Positions 17,100 through 25,520 of a stretch of 64,000 bases of DNA are shown piece after piece. The translations under genes were made by a program, and so were the position numbers. Every line of letters starts with the position of its first letter. Within the stretch, counting starts at the first letter, position 1. The notes beneath the pieces are model-generated. The model was not told the DNA's origin, did no database searches, and saw only the letters and a list, made by a program, of their open reading frames with translations. The stretch lies in NCBI GenBank assembly GCA_023268355.1, contig JALNJK010000001.1, forward strand, positions 248,001 to 312,000, read 5' to 3'. The stretch is from Candidatus Terraquivivens tengchongensis (GTDB lineage Archaea > Thermoproteota > Nitrososphaeria_A > Caldarchaeales > Wolframiiraptoraceae).

Positions 17100-17293
17100 T
17101 GGGTTTCTCTGCGTTCTACGATTTTAAGAAAAAAGGAAAGTCGGCTACTTTCTAAAAGGATCTTCTAGGTTGTTTACCGAAAAGCTTATATTCTTTCGCT
17201 GGAGTTTATAAAGTACCCAGCAAAAGGGGCACCAGCGAGAGGTTGGGAGAATAAAGTGGCCTAATTCCCGGAAAAACCGGGGAATTAGGCTCG
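17100..17293 (+). promoter_or_regulatory. CRISPR leader with TATA box and repeat-proximal hairpin
   Basis: An AT-rich region without ORF precedes the first CRISPR repeat. It holds a TATA box (GTTTATAAAG near 17205-17214), giving a predicted start near 17235 and transcription into the array. The last 35 nt form a strong hairpin: GCCTAATTCCCGG (17259-17271), AAAAA loop, then CCGGGGAATTAGGC (17277-17290), with one extra base. It ends 3 nt before the first repeat. Orientation is supported by repeats ending in ATTGAAAG at the downstream side and by the degenerate last repeat. Confidence 0.65.
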
Positions 17294-18079
17294 GAATCTC
17301 AAAAAGAGAATTGAAAGACATAGCTTCATAAACCGCGATGATTGAGTCCTCCTCTGGGGAATCTCAAAAAGAGAATTGAAAGTACATTTAGTTGTTCTTC
17401 ATCAGCTGACAATTGCGCATCAGAATCTCAAAAAGAGAATTGAAAGAGACCTTATCTATCCATAGCCCTACACTCGGTCGCTTTAGCGAATCTCAAAAAG
17501 AGAATTGAAAGCTTTCACCGACTTTTTTGCCAAATTCCCGGCGTGCATCGAATCTCAAAAAGAGAATTGAAAGCCACATTCCGTTTACGTTGAGCCTTTC
17601 GCGGGAAGTGCAAAAGAATCTCAAAAAGAGAATTGAAAGTTGTTGGATCGCCCCGCCGTTGGTGGCCGAATTAAGAGACGAATCTCAAAAAGAGAATTGA
17701 AAGTCCCCTTTCAACAGCCAAATCCAAAACTTTCATAACATGAATCTCAAAAAGAGAATTGAAAGACTCCAAGGGCACCTGCCCAAGTGTGGGCTTTTGC
17801 AAACCAGGAATCTCAAAAAGAGAATTGAAAGTTTTGTAACTTTTCGTCTTCTGCGTTTTCAAAAAGCTTTGTGAATCTCAAAAAGAGAATTGAAAGCCAA
17901 AATTGGGGCGCGAGGAACAAAATGGGTTTGACTTTGAATCTCAAAAAGAGAATTGAAAGGTTCTCTATCTCTTCGTTGCTCGGTTTCCTGAGCTGAAACG
18001 AATCTCAAAAAGAGAATTGAAAGACCTTTTGGCCCAGAGTGCTCGGGCCACCCCTGAAAAAGAATCTCAAAAAGAGAAT
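17294..18079 (+). CRISPR. CRISPR array, 13 repeats, 12 spacers, no adjacent cas genes
   Basis: A 24-nt repeat begins GAATCTCAAAAAG and ends AGAATTGAAAG. Repeats start at 17294, 17359, 17423, 17488, 17550, 17616, 17680, 17742, 17808, 17873, 17936, 18000 and 18062. The first twelve are identical; the last is cut to 18 nt (loses TTGAAAG), as is usual at the leader-distal end. Spacers are 38-42 nt. The 3' ATTGAAAG is the typical crRNA 5' handle of archaeal type I-A/III systems. The repeat contains a short TCTC/GAGA palindrome. No cas gene lies within the window, so Cas proteins must act in trans from elsewhere. ORFs drawn across the array are artefacts. Confidence 0.98.
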
Positions 18080-18214
18080 ACCCCACGACAACCCTCATGG
18101 AGCAACATTTCTACTGCCATCAGACCATAGGAATATTTGAAGCAAACACCCAACGGAGTAAGACATTAATCGTGTAGTTCCTGAAGAGCTTACCAAGGTT
18201 ATTCGACGAGGTGT

Positions 18215-18637
18215 TCACTCAATTTTTTCTAAGATAATTGCTGGACATATCCTAGTTATTCCGTCTATGTTTTCAAGTTTTTTTACGAATTCTGAAAGCT
18301 TACTCATATTCTTGAACCAGCACTCTATAAGTATCATGTGGTCTCCAGATGAAGTATAAAGGTTTAAGATCTCTTCCATGCTCTGTAACCTTTCCAGTAC
18401 CTGGATAAGCTTTTCAGGATAGGCATCCAAACCGATGAGTGCATGGACTTCGAATCCAAGCTTCTTTAAATCAACTTCGACGGTAAATCGTTTTATGATC
18501 TTTTCAGATTCAAGCTTTCTGATCCTCTTCCTTATAGCCGCTTCTGTTACACCAAATATCTTCGCTAATTCAACGCAAGTCTTCCTGGAATCTTTCATTA
18601 GAACCTTTATAAGGTCTAAGTCCGTAAATCGAACCAT
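18215..18637 (-). CDS. Lrp/AsnC-family transcription regulator
   Basis: A 140-residue protein with an N-terminal winged helix-turn-helix (residues ~5-55; CVELAKIFGVTEAAIRKRIRKLESEKII) and a C-terminal RAM/AsnC-like alpha-beta domain. The size is typical. Lrp-type proteins bind amino acids or act as feast/famine and redox regulators in archaea. It diverges from the peroxiredoxin gene with a 57-nt shared control region holding a direct repeat AGAACCT (twice, about 25 nt apart). It may regulate itself and the peroxiredoxin. Confidence 0.9.
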   Translation of the reverse strand: MVRFTDLDLIKVLMKDSRKTCVELAKIFGVTEAAIRKRIRKLESEKIIKRFTVEVDLKKLGFEVHALIGLDAYPEKLIQVLERLQSMEEILNLYTSSGDHMILIECWFKNMSKLSEFVKKLENIDGITRICPAIILEKIE

Positions 18638-18694
18638 AAAATATTAATAAAAGAACCTCTTAATAAATGATTAAGAACCTGGGGGGTTATAAAA
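18638..18694. promoter_or_regulatory. Divergent regulator/peroxiredoxin control region with AGAACCT direct repeat
   Basis: The gap between the divergent Lrp-like and peroxiredoxin genes contains TTAATAAA twice, each time followed by AGAACCT. It also contains a strong purine-rich stretch (GGGGGG, near 18681-18686) that can serve as ribosome binding site for the peroxiredoxin ATG at 18695. The repeated AGAACCT could be the Lrp-type binding site. Confidence 0.45.
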
Positions 18695-19354
18695 ATGGAA
18701 GCGGTTGGGGTAAGAAAACTCCCTATGATAGGAGATAGGATACCAAGCTTCAAAGCTATGACGACTAAGGGCTTCATCGACTTCCCAGACTATTATAAAG
18801 GGAAATGGGTTGTGCTGTTTTCCCACCCAGCCGACTTCACCCCTGTCTGTACGACCGAATTCTATGCATTCCAGAAAAAATACGATGAGTTCAGAAAATT
18901 AAACTGTGAGCTTATCGCCCTCAGCGTAGACCAGGTTTTCAGTCACATAGAATGGATCAGATGGATCAAAGAGAATCTTAATTTGACCATCGAGTTCCCA
19001 ATTATAGCTGACGACACGGGTAATATTTCAGCGATGCTCGGAATGATTCATCCGAATAAGGGGACGAATACTGTTAGGGCGGTCTTAATAATTGACCCTG
19101 AAGGAATTCTCAGAGCCATGTTCTACTATCCGCACGAGCTTGGAAGAAACATAGACGAAATACTGAGAGCCGTAAAGGGTATCCAAACGGCAGATAAGTT
19201 TAAAGTAGCGATCCCGGCCAACTGGCCAAACAACGAACTCATCGGTGACAAAGTAATAGTTCCGCCAGCAACCGATGAGAAAACAGCAGAAGATAGAATG
19301 AAGCAGTACAAAGGATACGCCTGGTGGTTCGTGTACAAAGAACTCGAGAAATAG
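18695..19354 (+). CDS. Peroxiredoxin, Prx6-type, 1-Cys form
   Basis: A 219-residue AhpC/TSA peroxiredoxin reducing hydroperoxides in the cytosol. The peroxidatic cysteine is C52 in [13 protein letters not shown]. The C-terminal extension includes the typical [18 protein letters not shown] segment and WWFVYK near the end. In most archaeal homologues the equivalent of WWFVYK carries a Cys (WWFCYK) and another precedes it; neither is present here, so it appears to be a 1-Cys enzyme that needs an external reductant. It stands directly upstream of the bd oxidase genes, fitting a link with oxygen exposure. Confidence 0.93.
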   Translation: MEAVGVRKLPMIGDRIPSFKAMTTKGFIDFPDYYKGKWVVLFSHPADFTPVCTTEFYAFQKKYDEFRKLNCELIALSVDQVFSHIEWIRWIKENLNLTIEFPIIADDTGNISAMLGMIHPNKGTNTVRAVLIIDPEGILRAMFYYPHELGRNIDEILRAVKGIQTADKFKVAIPANWPNNELIGDKVIVPPATDEKTAEDRMKQYKGYAWWFVYKELEK

Positions 19355-19463
19355 TAAATCGAAATTCTACTTAATTAAATCTCTAACTATTTTTTTTGTT
19401 TTTAATGTTCGAAATATGAACCAAATCTTTAATTATAGATTAAGAGGTTAGAAAGTTCTTGAA

Positions 19464-20954
19464 ATGAACTTACGAGGGACACTCGATTTATCAGCATTAG
19501 GAATATACATCCATTCGATAACCGTCGCCATAGTTATAGGATTCTCAATTACACTAACTATAATAGAGTTTTTAGGCATTAGGAAGAAGGATGCTAGCTA
19601 TATAAGACTCGCCAAGCAGTTATCCCTAGTAATAGCAATCGCGTTTGTATTTGGAGCAGCGACTGGGACGCTAGTAGAATTTGGACTCGTGCAAGTATGG
19701 AATGGTGTAATCCTGGCCATCGGATCGTTCTTTTTCACTCCACTATTTTTAGAGTTGGTAGCTTTTACAATCGAAGCAACATTGCTGGTTGCATTACTGT
19801 ACACCTGGGATAAATTCAAGAATCCTTGGACCCATTGGATGATAACGGTCACCTACACGGCGGGCGCGTTGTTCTCGGGGTTGCTGATAACTTCTGTAAA
19901 TTCTTGGATGCAGGCACCATGGGGAACAGGAGAAATAGTTAAGATAATTTATCCATGGGCTCCTGTATACGGTCCAACAGCAATAAACATCAACTTCCTG
20001 ATAACCGTTAAAGAAGTATTGGTGAGCACGAGAGTAAACTTCGCAGCGTCTGGAGCATCTATAATTAACCCAACCATACTAAATACGTTATTTAGTTCTT
20101 ATGGTGAGTTGCTGAAAGATCCGTGGGTATCTTTAACAAGCCCATATGCTTTAACGAGCATAGTACATCAACTTCTCGCCACGACAGTCGTGGGAGTTTT
20201 CTGGATAGCGGGAGCGCTTGCATACAAGGGACTGAGAAAGAAAGAGAAAAGAGATTACTATCTAAGGCTATTCAAAACGGTTGCGTTGATAGGTTCGATA
20301 TTATTAATTATTCAAGGAATAGAAGGTCATGAACAAGGTCTAATGATATACATCTATCAACCAACTAAGTTCGCTATGATATCCGGTTTAGAGAAATCTG
20401 GACCATATGTGCCAGCGGGATTAACGATCTTTGGGGATCCAAATTACGTATTCAAAGGCTTCGATTACCTACTCCAAATGTCTGAGAATCATCCAAACCC
20501 GAGCCTTAAAATAGGAGGTGTATCGGTTAAGGAAATAGCTCTAGCAGATACGTTAAAGGCTCTCGAGAAACTCCCATTAGTAAAAACTCTCTACGAGGTT
20601 AAGATTGGTCTAGCGGCACTATCTCTCTTGATCTCGTTAATCATCATAAGCTCGTTTACTTTCAAGAAGTTCTGGCGTGGGAAAGAAAGAATACTACTTT
20701 ACGGCGGACTCATCATGTTCTTTGTTGCTCCTGCTATAGCAGGTCTTGGATGGGCGGTAAGAGAGATTGGTAGAAAACCATGGACAGTATACGGCTTATT
20801 GTATCCAGAAGAGCTCGTTACACCGAATCCTATAGGACCGGAAGTTACATTAACCATAATTGGCGGGTTAATATTAGGGCTCCTCATAACCTTCACAACA
20901 ATATATTTGGTTCTGAAGAAGCCTCCGAGATTCTTAAAAATAGGTGATGAATAA
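19464..20954 (+). CDS. cydA: Cytochrome bd-type oxidase, CydA
   Basis: A 496-residue membrane protein with about nine helices. Residue H17 (IHSITVAIVIG) is a candidate heme ligand near the N-terminus and a histidine in SIVHQLLATT a candidate for another. The GREIGRKPWTVYGLL-like segment (REIGRKPW) carries the conserved GRxPW motif of CydA. A QPTKFAM segment resembles the quinol-binding loop (KxxA), though shortened. It oxidises quinol and reduces O2 to water. It ends with an ATAATGG junction at which cydA' starts (overlap 1 nt), so the two are coupled. AT-rich promoter DNA lies upstream. Confidence 0.85.
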   Translation: MNLRGTLDLSALGIYIHSITVAIVIGFSITLTIIEFLGIRKKDASYIRLAKQLSLVIAIAFVFGAATGTLVEFGLVQVWNGVILAIGSFFFTPLFLELVAFTIEATLLVALLYTWDKFKNPWTHWMITVTYTAGALFSGLLITSVNSWMQAPWGTGEIVKIIYPWAPVYGPTAININFLITVKEVLVSTRVNFAASGASIINPTILNTLFSSYGELLKDPWVSLTSPYALTSIVHQLLATTVVGVFWIAGALAYKGLRKKEKRDYYLRLFKTVALIGSILLIIQGIEGHEQGLMIYIYQPTKFAMISGLEKSGPYVPAGLTIFGDPNYVFKGFDYLLQMSENHPNPSLKIGGVSVKEIALADTLKALEKLPLVKTLYEVKIGLAALSLLISLIIISSFTFKKFWRGKERILLYGGLIMFFVAPAIAGLGWAVREIGRKPWTVYGLLYPEELVTPNPIGPEVTLTIIGGLILGLLITFTTIYLVLKKPPRFLKIGDE

Positions 20955-22066
20955 TGGATGTGACTTTACCTTTGATTGTTTTAGGAATAATCTTGTTGAT
21001 TCATTTAACGTTTGTGAATGTAAACATAGGTCTAGGATTCTATAGCGTAATTCTTAAATGGAAGTCATTGTCGAATCCTGAGGTAACTAAACCTGCGAGA
21101 AAAGTCTTCAAGTTTCTCGTTGCCACCGAGGTCGTTTCGGGTGTTTATGGAACGATGATAACTGTCATTCTGGCAGGAATCTGGCCCACGCTAGTAAACA
21201 TAGTCACTATAATCTTATTCATCCCCCTAATAGTAAGCATTATAGGAATAATTATTAGATTAACATCTATAGCTGCCTATTGGTATACTTGGGATAAGGT
21301 TAGGCCGAGAACGCATCTCGCGATAGGACTGACCATGGCATTATCAGGATTAACGATCCCAGCAGGTTTTAGATACATATTTGCCTTCATAAACAACCCA
21401 GTCGGCTTAACAAGTTTAAACCCAATCTCTGGAAACGTTATAGAAGCCTTAACGAACCCAGTCTATCCTCCGCTTCTAATTCATACATTCTTTGGAGCGC
21501 TATCTATCGGATTTCTAGCTGCTTCGGCTGGTCTAGCATGTTCATCAAAAGCGGATAAGACTGTTGAGAGATGGAGCGGGTACGCCAGCCTTCTCGGAGG
21601 TTTAATGATAATTCCTCAAGGTTTAACGGGATTCTGGTTCTGGAGTACGTTGAGCTTTCATTCACCGTACTTATTCGCTAGCTTAAACAGGTCATTTCTA
21701 CCTCTTCAATATTCGTCAACAAATGTTTCATACCTTTTCCTGGGAATGGTTTTAATATCAATAGTAATCCTGACGTTTGGAATAGTTCACTACCATAAAC
21801 CATCTAGGACGTGGATTGCGTATATGTTGGCGCCCCTATCGATAGCTGCTTTGATACTCGGAGAGATGGCTCACGACATCGGTAGGTTACCTTATATGGT
21901 TATAGTAGGCGACACAGGAATACCGGTGGAAACTTTCATCAATAGATTGATGCTCATAGAACCGGCCTTAATACTATCAGGATTATTAGTTATAATATTT
22001 TTTACAGCGATCTTCATAGCATTACTTTACCTATATCTCGTCAAAGGGATAATTGAAGAATCGTAA
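20954..22066 (+). CDS. Cytochrome bd second subunit, CydA'-like (a CydA paralogue rather than CydB)
   Basis: A 370-residue membrane protein with about nine helices. Sequence reading shows it is a CydA paralogue: IHLTFVNVNIGLGF near the N-terminus mirrors the CydA heme-binding helix (H17), and EMAHDIGRLPYMVIVG mirrors the GRxPW motif. CydB normally lacks these. The quinol-binding loop of CydA is absent. This is the CydAA' arrangement reported for archaeal bd-type oxidases (two CydA-derived subunits). Annotation pipelines may call it CydB because of position. It is directly downstream of cydA and was probably transcribed with it. Confidence 0.78.
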   Translation: MDVTLPLIVLGIILLIHLTFVNVNIGLGFYSVILKWKSLSNPEVTKPARKVFKFLVATEVVSGVYGTMITVILAGIWPTLVNIVTIILFIPLIVSIIGIIIRLTSIAAYWYTWDKVRPRTHLAIGLTMALSGLTIPAGFRYIFAFINNPVGLTSLNPISGNVIEALTNPVYPPLLIHTFFGALSIGFLAASAGLACSSKADKTVERWSGYASLLGGLMIIPQGLTGFWFWSTLSFHSPYLFASLNRSFLPLQYSSTNVSYLFLGMVLISIVILTFGIVHYHKPSRTWIAYMLAPLSIAALILGEMAHDIGRLPYMVIVGDTGIPVETFINRLMLIEPALILSGLLVIIFFTAIFIALLYLYLVKGIIEES

Positions 22067-22136
22067 ACTAGATAGATGAGTCGGTGTTGCATTTAACGTT
22101 TAAAATTCTTTACCATTATGCTGCCTTCCGAAGTTC

Positions 22137-22148
22137 GCATTTAAATCT
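22137..22148 (+). promoter_or_regulatory. TATA box upstream of the lone CRISPR-like repeat
   Basis: GCATTTAAATCTC (TTTAAA core) lies ~85 nt before the CRISPR-like repeat on the plus strand, in a non-coding gap. Transcription would start near 22165 and run through the repeat. It could equally be a spurious AT-rich match. Confidence 0.35.
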
Positions 22149-22224
22149 CCCGATAGATAGATTAAGTTGTTCTTCAAGATTCTCATGATTCATGTAGAAC
22201 CCGCCCGTGTAGTATTCCAAAGCT

Positions 22225-22248
22225 GAATCTCAAAGAAAGAATTAAAAG
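22225..22248 (+). repeat. Single CRISPR-like repeat (21/24 identical to array repeat)
   Basis: GAATCTCAAAG..., continuing to ...AATTAAAAG, aligns without gaps to the 24-nt repeat of the array at 17294-18079. Three substitutions occur (positions 11, 13 and 20). It is 4.1 kb past the array, in the intergenic gap between cydA' and the cytochrome b-FMN gene, in the same orientation. No second repeat is seen within 40-80 nt on either side. It may be the relic of an array, or a repurposed mini-CRISPR RNA with the downstream AT-rich sequence as spacer. Confidence 0.7.
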
Positions 22249-22316
22249 TTTCAAATCCGCAAAAAAATTGACTAATTTTTAAAGTTGTTTTGTATGTAGT
22301 TATGTTGGATTTTTCG

Positions 22317-23765
22317 TTATCGAAGCATGCTACTTAGCGCATTCTTAATGGCATCAACTACTGCAGTTGACGAGATCGTTGCACCGCTGATAGCATCCAC
22401 TTTTCCTTCAGGAGACAAACCAACCTCATCCACGGTTAGTCCTATGAATCTTTCCTCAAATTTAGGTTCGATTATCATCTCATTATGCAACTTAGTTCCC
22501 GGCTCTATCCTATCTATGTCTATAGACTTTATCTTGTAATCTAGGCCGACTATTCCAATTATCTGAAGTCTATCCGTGGGAGCATAAGCTCTGGTGTAAA
22601 ATCCGTAGGCTATTAGGTTCCCCATCGCATTGTATATTTCATAGTAAGCGATCTTTCCTTCTTTTATAATTGGTACAAAGTCATACGCTTCGGGTAGCAA
22701 CTTCTTGAATCTTTCCGCGAGTTCAGGCGCAATGGGTGGGGGTGCCTCCGTTACCTCGACTGAGGTTGAGACACTATCTACAGTTATGACATGCGTGCCG
22801 ATCTCCTTTAATTTTGCTTGGAACGATAGTAATTTGGTCTCACCATCTAATAATGCAATGCTCTTTTCGTCTACTAAGCTACCGTCGATGAAGAGTTGGA
22901 CGTTAAATGTTCCTTCCCTGTAACCTATGTTTGCTATCTCGGCGTATACTGTAAACGGATCGCCTGACTTAACCTTTGAAGGTTCAACGTAAATATTTCT
23001 AATTATATACATCGGTGGTTTCAACAATTCGTTTAATACGTAACCTAGAGCTACGGCCGGAATTACTGTAAGAAGCGTTTTTATTGCTCTTCGTCTTCCG
23101 ATCCAAACAACCTTTTCTTCTTCGAACGTTTTTGGATGATGTTTTCTCAACCATTCGCTTAGCACTTTGCCCGTCAGGAACATGGACTTTAATGCAGGCC
23201 ACTGGTCGCGCAGGACTAAGTTCAGTATGAAATGAATTACTACAAAAACTGTAAGCAAGATGAAGAACGCTCTATGTAGAAGTCTTAAGACCTCATATTC
23301 AATGGGTAAGTAGTTCGTCCACATCATAATACCAGTTAATCCTAGGATAGGTAATGATATAGCGGCGATCCAATAGAGTAGCTTTTCACCAGGCATGTGG
23401 AACCCAAGCTCAGGTTCAGGAGCCTTTAGGAACCTAAACTTGTAGTATGAGACAAGGTCCTTTAGGTCCTTATAAGTAAACAGTATATTGCTCTTCTTGC
23501 TTCTGAGACCGAAGCTCAGCGTATGTACAACTATTGCAACCCCAATTAGTACAGTTACAACATATCTATGGAGTAAACGACGGATAACCTCTCCGCCTAT
23601 CACATCAGTAATCCAACGGAAGCTATCTCCAAGGTTATATCCAAGAATTTCGAGTTGGAGTTGCGGAATACCGGACACCACTCCAATTACGACACCGAGC
23701 AATATTAGCAAATGCGTAAGCCTATCAAGAGGTGACCATCTTTCCACATATTCTGCCTCTTTCAT
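22317..23765 (-). CDS. Cytochrome b-CARDB-FMN-binding fusion (membrane quinol-to-FMN electron transfer)
   Basis: A 482-residue fusion. Residues ~10-200 hold four to five helices with histidines in pairs (HRYVVTVLIG, VVHTLSFG, LLHRAFFIL, VVIHFIL), like the FdhI/cytochrome b561 subunit that takes electrons from quinol. A further helix near 225-245 follows. Residues ~255-345 form a CARDB/Ig-like domain (VEPSKVKSGDPFTVYAEIAN). Residues ~350-480 are an FMN-binding domain with the flavinylation motif DAISGATIS; the acceptor is the last S, near 465. The FMN and CARDB parts should lie outside the cytosol. ApbE and two Tat flavoproteins sit across the divergent promoter. No biochemical partner is proven. 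Confidence 0.85.
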   Translation of the reverse strand: MKEAEYVERWSPLDRLTHLLILLGVVIGVVSGIPQLQLEILGYNLGDSFRWITDVIGGEVIRRLLHRYVVTVLIGVAIVVHTLSFGLRSKKSNILFTYKDLKDLVSYYKFRFLKAPEPELGFHMPGEKLLYWIAAISLPILGLTGIMMWTNYLPIEYEVLRLLHRAFFILLTVFVVIHFILNLVLRDQWPALKSMFLTGKVLSEWLRKHHPKTFEEEKVVWIGRRRAIKTLLTVIPAVALGYVLNELLKPPMYIIRNIYVEPSKVKSGDPFTVYAEIANIGYREGTFNVQLFIDGSLVDEKSIALLDGETKLLSFQAKLKEIGTHVITVDSVSTSVEVTEAPPPIAPELAERFKKLLPEAYDFVPIIKEGKIAYYEIYNAMGNLIAYGFYTRAYAPTDRLQIIGIVGLDYKIKSIDIDRIEPGTKLHNEMIIEPKFEERFIGLTVDEVGLSPEGKVDAISGATISSTAVVDAIKNALSSMLR

Positions 23766-23891
23766 TTTAAATGTAAACCGACAACTTTGTTATATTAGTT
23801 TTTTTATATATGTTTGCATAACGTTACATAAATATGAAGAGAACACGAAATTTCGAAATACATAAATAATTGTTACAAACTACATAATTTC
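23766..23891. promoter_or_regulatory. Divergent promoters of cytochrome b-FMN and flavoprotein operons
   Basis: This 126-nt gap has a TATA element for the minus gene (CATATATAAAAA, reading on the minus strand near 23803-23814) and one for the plus gene (ATACATAAATAATT near 23858-23871, start GTG at 23892). It is AT-rich and contains ACAACTTT and ATTAG blocks also found, reverse-complemented, beside the lone CRISPR-like repeat. Confidence 0.55.
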
Positions 23892-25496
23892 GTGAGTGCA
23901 GAAAAGAAAGTATCTAGAAGAACTGTTGTAGGAACGATTGCTGCTGGCATTATCGGCTTAATCGTAGGAGGTGTCGCTGGAAGTCAGGCATTTCCGAGGG
24001 AGGTAACAAAAGAAGTAGAGAGAACAGTAACTACCACTAGGACTGAGACGAAGGTAGAGGAGGTAAAACCATGGTTGCCTGCGAAGTGGGACATGGAAGC
24101 TGACGTTATAATAGTAGGTGGTGGCGGTGCGGGCCTCGCTGCTGCGATAACGGCCCATGACGAAGGTGCAAAAGTACTGATAATTGAAAAGATGCCACAA
24201 CTTGGACTTTGTAACACTGCTGTTTCTGGCGGGATTATAAATGCATGGTCTTCGAAACTTAAATTACAAGAAAAGCAAGGAATAAAAGATTCACTTGAGT
24301 TGCAGTATAACGATTTACTTAAATCCGGAGATTACATGGGGGACCCAGAGCTCATAAGGACTCTAGTCGAAAATGCACCCTCGGTTATTGATTTCTTAGT
24401 TGACATTGGTGTGCCCTTTGCTGACACGCTAACGATGTCTGGTGGACAGAGTGTCCCGAGAACGCATTCTGTAATAGGCGGAGGGGCGGCATTACATAAT
24501 GCGCTGAAGAAAGAAGTTGAGAAGAGAGGTATTCAGGTACTCTTAGAACACAAAGTTACTAACATAATTAGAGAGGAGGCTAATGGTGGCAGGATTCTTG
24601 GTGTAAAAGTTGAGACTGCTGACGGGAAGGCTAAGTACATCAAAGCTAAGAAAGCAGTAGTGCTGACTGCCGGCGGATTCTGTCGAAGTGATTTACTAGT
24701 AAGGAGACATGCTCCGAGGTTCGCTGGCTTCCCCTCTACAAACGTTCCGGGAACAACTACCGGTGAAGTATTGATAGCGGCAATGGATGTAGGCGCTGCT
24801 GTAAGGGGCATGGATTATGTGCAGTTGTGGCCCATGTGTGATTATGAAACGGGCAGCCTGGTTACGATAGCAGCCGGAACAGAAACTGGCATTGGGATCA
24901 TGGTAAACACTAATGGAAAAAGATTCGTTGAGGAGCTGGAGAGGAGGGACGTTAGGAGAGATGCTGTCTTAGCACAACCTGGAGGTTTTGCCTTCGCAAT
25001 AGTAGATGATAAACAATTAAAGACCATAAAAGCATTTGGAGATCCTGAGACTATAATCGCCGACCAGATAAAGAGAGGCGTAGCCTTTAAGGCCGATACT
25101 ATAGAAGAGCTTGCGGCATTAGCGGGAATAAATCCGGATAACTTGGTCGAAACCGTGAACAATTGGAACAGGTACGTTGATGAAGGGTATGATCCAGAGT
25201 TCAAGAGAAGAGACTTGCCTATGAAGAAAGGCGATCCAATGCTGAAGATAGACACACCACCATTCTATGCCATAAAGGGAAGACCTTCGCTCCACCACAC
25301 GATGGGTGGCCTTCATATAAACACTAAAGCACAAGTTTTGGACGTAGAAGGCAAGGTTATACCTGGTCTTTATGCGGCCGGAGAAATTACTGGCGGCATC
25401 CACGGAACGAATAGGATCGGCGGAAACGCCTTACTCGACATAATAGCTTTCGGAAGGATAGCCGGTAGGAATGCCGCCCGCGAAGTCTCTATGTGA
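23892..25496 (+). CDS. Tat-exported fumarate-reductase-like FAD flavoprotein
   Basis: A 534-residue protein. A twin-arginine signal (KVSRRTVVGTIAAGIIGLI) and a linker rich in E/T precede the FAD-binding Rossmann motif VGGGGAGLAAAI. The C-terminal part holds HHTMGGLHINTKAQV and GGIHGTNRIGGNALL, matching the fumarate reductase/Fcc3 residues that bind substrate (the equivalents of H504 and R544), while RRDVRRD fits the proton-donor arginine. The HP(T) segment of Fcc3 with H365 is instead QLWPMCD, so fumarate may not be the substrate. It lacks haem and flavinylated domains, so electrons should come from the cytochrome b-FMN protein. The start is GTG. Confidence 0.85.
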   Translation: MSAEKKVSRRTVVGTIAAGIIGLIVGGVAGSQAFPREVTKEVERTVTTTRTETKVEEVKPWLPAKWDMEADVIIVGGGGAGLAAAITAHDEGAKVLIIEKMPQLGLCNTAVSGGIINAWSSKLKLQEKQGIKDSLELQYNDLLKSGDYMGDPELIRTLVENAPSVIDFLVDIGVPFADTLTMSGGQSVPRTHSVIGGGAALHNALKKEVEKRGIQVLLEHKVTNIIREEANGGRILGVKVETADGKAKYIKAKKAVVLTAGGFCRSDLLVRRHAPRFAGFPSTNVPGTTTGEVLIAAMDVGAAVRGMDYVQLWPMCDYETGSLVTIAAGTETGIGIMVNTNGKRFVEELERRDVRRDAVLAQPGGFAFAIVDDKQLKTIKAFGDPETIIADQIKRGVAFKADTIEELAALAGINPDNLVETVNNWNRYVDEGYDPEFKRRDLPMKKGDPMLKIDTPPFYAIKGRPSLHHTMGGLHINTKAQVLDVEGKVIPGLYAAGEITGGIHGTNRIGGNALLDIIAFGRIAGRNAAREVSM

Positions 25497-25520
25497 AGAA
25501 AACCCTTTATTATTTTTTAA

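Noticed and set aside
17671-18098. Minus-strand ORFs with repeated FNSLFEI-type peptides
   Set aside because: They are translations of the CRISPR repeat on the opposite strand. Their periodicity equals the repeat-spacer unit, so they are not genes.
20954-22066. Calling the second bd subunit CydB by position
   Set aside because: The sequence contains CydA-type N-terminal histidine and GRLP motifs, so a CydA paralogue is the better reading.
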